Source: SIG299 sp045531955 (GTDB lineage: Bacteria > Bacillota > Clostridia > Lachnospirales > Lachnospiraceae). Taken from it: DNA of 64,000 bases. This document shows positions 62,291-64,000 of the stretch, piece by piece. The notes beneath the pieces are model-generated. The model saw only the letters and a program-made list of their open reading frames with translations. It had not been told where the DNA came from and did not search any database. The stretch covers positions 1-64,000 of the forward strand of contig JAZSFC010000006.1 of the NCBI GenBank assembly GCA_045531955.1. The letters are read 5' to 3'. Numbering within the stretch: the stretch's first letter is position 1; the number at the start of each line of letters is the position of its first letter. The position numbers and the translations under genes are program-made.

Positions 62291-62370
62291 AAACCCGTGA
62301 AGTCACAATAAGTTACTTCACGGGTTTCGTGTTTTCATATTTTTTGAAGTCGCAATTTGCGACTTCAAAA
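62291..62370 (-). terminator. Two tandem hairpins after the deacetylase gene
   Basis: Hairpin 1: AAACCCGTGAAGT (62291-62303) with ACTTCACGGGTTT (62315-62327), T-run on the minus strand, a good terminator. Hairpin 2: TTTTGAAGTCGCAA and TTGCGACTTCAAAA (62342-62370) meet with one central base, a perfect 14-bp-arm palindrome. The two share the GAAGT core. The 270-bp gap up to 62136 otherwise holds nothing recognised. Confidence 0.7.
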
Positions 62371-62404
62371 TCTTTCTTATATTTGATACCAAGTATATCG
62401 TATC

Positions 62405-63085
62405 TTACAACAGTACCTCTTCATTGGTACCATAGAAAATATCGTCTCTGCCGGAAAGCATCTGACAAAGCTTCTCGATACGGTCCCAGTTCTCATTGCC
62501 TTCAAACTCATAGCTGTGACCCCAGACATAGAAGATCTTTGGTTCGTCAGTTTCCATAGCGAGGAATTCCTCCGCCAGTTCAAATAACTTTTCATCGTCA
62601 TGATGGCAGGTAGGTCGGAACCGCAGCAAGTCGGTCTGCACGTCAAAATTGTGGGAAGACCAAACCGTGCGGGCATACTGAAAGCCAAGCTCATCAAGCA
62701 TGTTTACCACCTCATCATTAAAGGTGCCAAACGGATATGCCATGCCCACCGGGCTCTTGCCAAACAGCTTTGTAAGGCCTTCCTTGTCCTCTGCCATTTC
62801 GCGGCGGGCTTCCTCCAGCGGAAGCTTGGTTAAATCCGGATGGGTCAGGGCATGCGCCGCAATTTCATGACCGGCATACTTTTCCACATTTTCCGCCAAA
62901 TCCAGACGGTTTACCGGCTTACCCATATACTCCCAGCCGCCGTTAGTCGGGCCAAGGCCGTAGTTTAAGTTAAAGGTACACTTGACACCGTATTTGTTGA
63001 AAATTTCAAGTAGTTTTACGTCCGGTGTGACACCGTCGTCGTAACTGAAGGTTACTGCTTTTTTGTAGTGTTTTGTCCAGTTCAT
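62405..63085 (-). CDS. Polysaccharide deacetylase (NodB/CE4-like), cytosolic
   Basis: 226 residues. TFSYDDGVTPD is motif 1 (metal and base Asp), HALTHPDL motif 2 (His-xxx-His), and MAYPFGTFND motif 3. NodB domain of the short bacterial type without a signal peptide. It would de-N- or de-O-acetylate a sugar; substrate unknown. Its ATG overlaps the stop of the epimerase gene upstream (ATGA), so the two are coupled, perhaps in making a modified sugar or surface glycan. Confidence 0.85.
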   Translation of the reverse strand: MNWTKHYKKAVTFSYDDGVTPDVKLLEIFNKYGVKCTFNLNYGLGPTNGGWEYMGKPVNRLDLAENVEKYAGHEIAAHALTHPDLTKLPLEEARREMAEDKEGLTKLFGKSPVGMAYPFGTFNDEVVNMLDELGFQYARTVWSSHNFDVQTDLLRFRPTCHHDDEKLFELAEEFLAMETDEPKIFYVWGHSYEFEGNENWDRIEKLCQMLSGRDDIFYGTNEEVLL

Positions 63086-64000
63086 AGTGTTTCCTCCAAT
63101 ACTTTTATAATATCTCGATACATTTCCGCCAGCGTCTTTGTCGGTTCCCAGCCAAGCGCCCGCAGCTTTACTCCGGAAAGACGAAGTTCTGTATCCGGTG
63201 CGTATCCTGTTTTGGATGCGTCCTCTACTTCGATGCGCACAGAAATACGTCCCTGTGCCACCTTTTCAGCCACCAGCTCTGCCATCTCACAAATGCGCAT
63301 GGTGTTTGCCTCATTCACAACGTTGTATGCCTCACCGTCGGAGCCTTTCTCCAGCAAAACTAACAGCGCCGCAATCACATCTTCCGAACTGCAGTAATTA
63401 CCATAGGAACGCCCTCTGGTTTTTAGCACAATATCCCGGCCTTCTACCGCAGCTCTGGCAAACTGCATATAGACGCGGTTATCTTCCGGCCGGACACCGG
63501 TTCCGAAGGTCTGGGCCAAACGTGCCACCTTCACCGGCACACCATATTCCTTAAAAAACGCATGACAATAATGTTCCGCCATACGCTTTCCCAAAGGATA
63601 GCAGCTTCTTGGAGAATTCAACGCCACTTCTCCCAACTCCTCCTCGGCGCGCAAGCGGCCAATATCTGTTACACAGCCATAAACCTCCATGGAGGAAACA
63701 TATACCATGCTCTTTACATTCTTCTGTTTTGCCAGTTCCAACATATTTCTTGTACCAAGGACGATTCCGTCTGCCGTTTCCACCGGATTGGAAATCATAT
63801 AAGCAGAAGCGGTAGCCGCTGCGCAGTGCACTATGTAATCTACCGGCTCTGAAATACCCAAAACGGTATTGGCATCACATAAATCCGCCATCACAAACTG
63901 CAAATTTTGGCAATCATCACACGCAAATACTCTCTTTGCCTTTTCCTCATCCCGTACCAGACCAAGAATGCGAAGAGTGCCCTCCTTATATTCCCGCTGT
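63082..64000 (-). CDS. NAD-dependent sugar-nucleotide epimerase/dehydratase (partial)
   Basis: The frame is open to the right edge, so the N-terminus with the Gly-rich NAD motif is outside the window; ~305 residues are seen. DYIVHCAAATAS, YVSSMEVYG with the catalytic Ser/Thr, and CYPLGKRMAEHYC carrying the YxxxK pair (Tyr-Pro-Leu-Gly-Lys) identify an extended SDR. Probably acts on a nucleotide-activated sugar; exact reaction unclear. Coupled with the deacetylase by an ATGA overlap. Confidence 0.87.
   Translation of the reverse strand, partial: QREYKEGTLRILGLVRDEEKAKRVFACDDCQNLQFVMADLCDANTVLGISEPVDYIVHCAAATASAYMISNPVETADGIVLGTRNMLELAKQKNVKSMVYVSSMEVYGCVTDIGRLRAEEELGEVALNSPRSCYPLGKRMAEHYCHAFFKEYGVPVKVARLAQTFGTGVRPEDNRVYMQFARAAVEGRDIVLKTRGRSYGNYCSSEDVIAALLVLLEKGSDGEAYNVVNEANTMRICEMAELVAEKVAQGRISVRIEVEDASKTGYAPDTELRLSGVKLRALGWEPTKTLAEMYRDIIKVLEETL

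Noticed and set aside
61144..62370. Prophage or integrative element suggested by the ORF6N gene and hairpins
   Set aside because: No integrase, structural phage genes, tRNA or attachment repeats around it; the hairpins read as terminators.
1..64000. tRNA or rRNA genes
   Set aside because: No tRNA cloverleaf sequences (GTTCGANNC-type arms with CCA-proximal stems) or rRNA segments were recognised by reading.

Overview
The window looks like the chromosome of a plant-fibre-degrading gut or rumen Bacillota, most likely a Lachnospiraceae member of the Roseburia/Butyrivibrio type. This rests on strong AGGAGG-type ribosome sites, TTGACA/TATAAT promoters, lipobox signal peptides followed by Thr/Pro-rich linkers, AraC/LacI-controlled sugar ABC systems without a dedicated ATPase, and an enzyme set that matches the known acetyl-galactoglucomannan pathway of Roseburia intestinalis. 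Genus and species cannot be fixed from the sequence alone.

Layout. 1-7.1 kb holds the tail of a GH94 phosphorylase, a ~220-bp palindrome, a decayed serine-hydrolase gene, a complete type I toxin-antitoxin locus (holin-like peptide plus antisense RNA with its own promoter and terminator), three GNAT acetyltransferases, an aldo/keto reductase, a Nudix-methyltransferase fusion and a DeoR regulator. 7.1-20.3 kb is one minus-strand operon of about twelve genes. It encodes lipoprotein GH26 mannanases, secreted CE17-like esterases, a CE1-like esterase, GH27 alpha-galactosidase, GH43, an aldo/keto reductase and an esterase broken by a 130-bp deletion. A divergent AraC-GH95 pair faces it. 23.6-26.7 kb carries a GH31 alpha-xylosidase and a second AraC regulator, and 27-28.4 kb carries pyruvate kinase behind a CcpA-type cre.

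28.6-54.5 kb is a 26-kb minus-strand block. In transcription order it reads: cellobiose/mannobiose 2-epimerase, GH130_1, GH26, a CBM-substrate-binding fusion with a permease pair, an NHL/TPR protein, a Yip1-like protein, a DUF5696-like protein, a second permease pair, a 1009-residue multi-module wall lipoprotein with no catalytic domain, a second substrate-binding protein bracketed by stem-loops, GH130_2, cytosolic GH5, CE17, CE2, and a lipoprotein GH5_4. 54.5-60.6 kb holds AraC, a Cache-GGDEF diguanylate cyclase, LacI and GH36 alpha-galactosidase. 60.8-64 kb is ordinary or accessory: a small unknown gene, an ORF6N protein, a NodB deacetylase and a sugar-nucleotide epimerase.

Model (inference from families and order). 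Surface GH26 and GH5_4 lipoproteins cut acetylated galacto(gluco)mannan, secreted esterases deacetylate it, and the multi-module lipoprotein may hold the polymer at the wall. Two ABC systems import oligosaccharides. Inside, GH36/GH27 remove galactose and CE2/CE17 remove acetyl groups. GH130_2 and the 2-epimerase/GH130_1 pair then convert the mannan backbone to mannose-1-phosphate and glucose. GH31, GH95, GH43 and GH5_4 suggest xyloglucan or mixed hemicellulose is handled too. The most novel parts are the transporter-associated DUF5696/Yip1/NHL/CBM-binding-protein set and the non-catalytic multi-module lipoprotein beside it.
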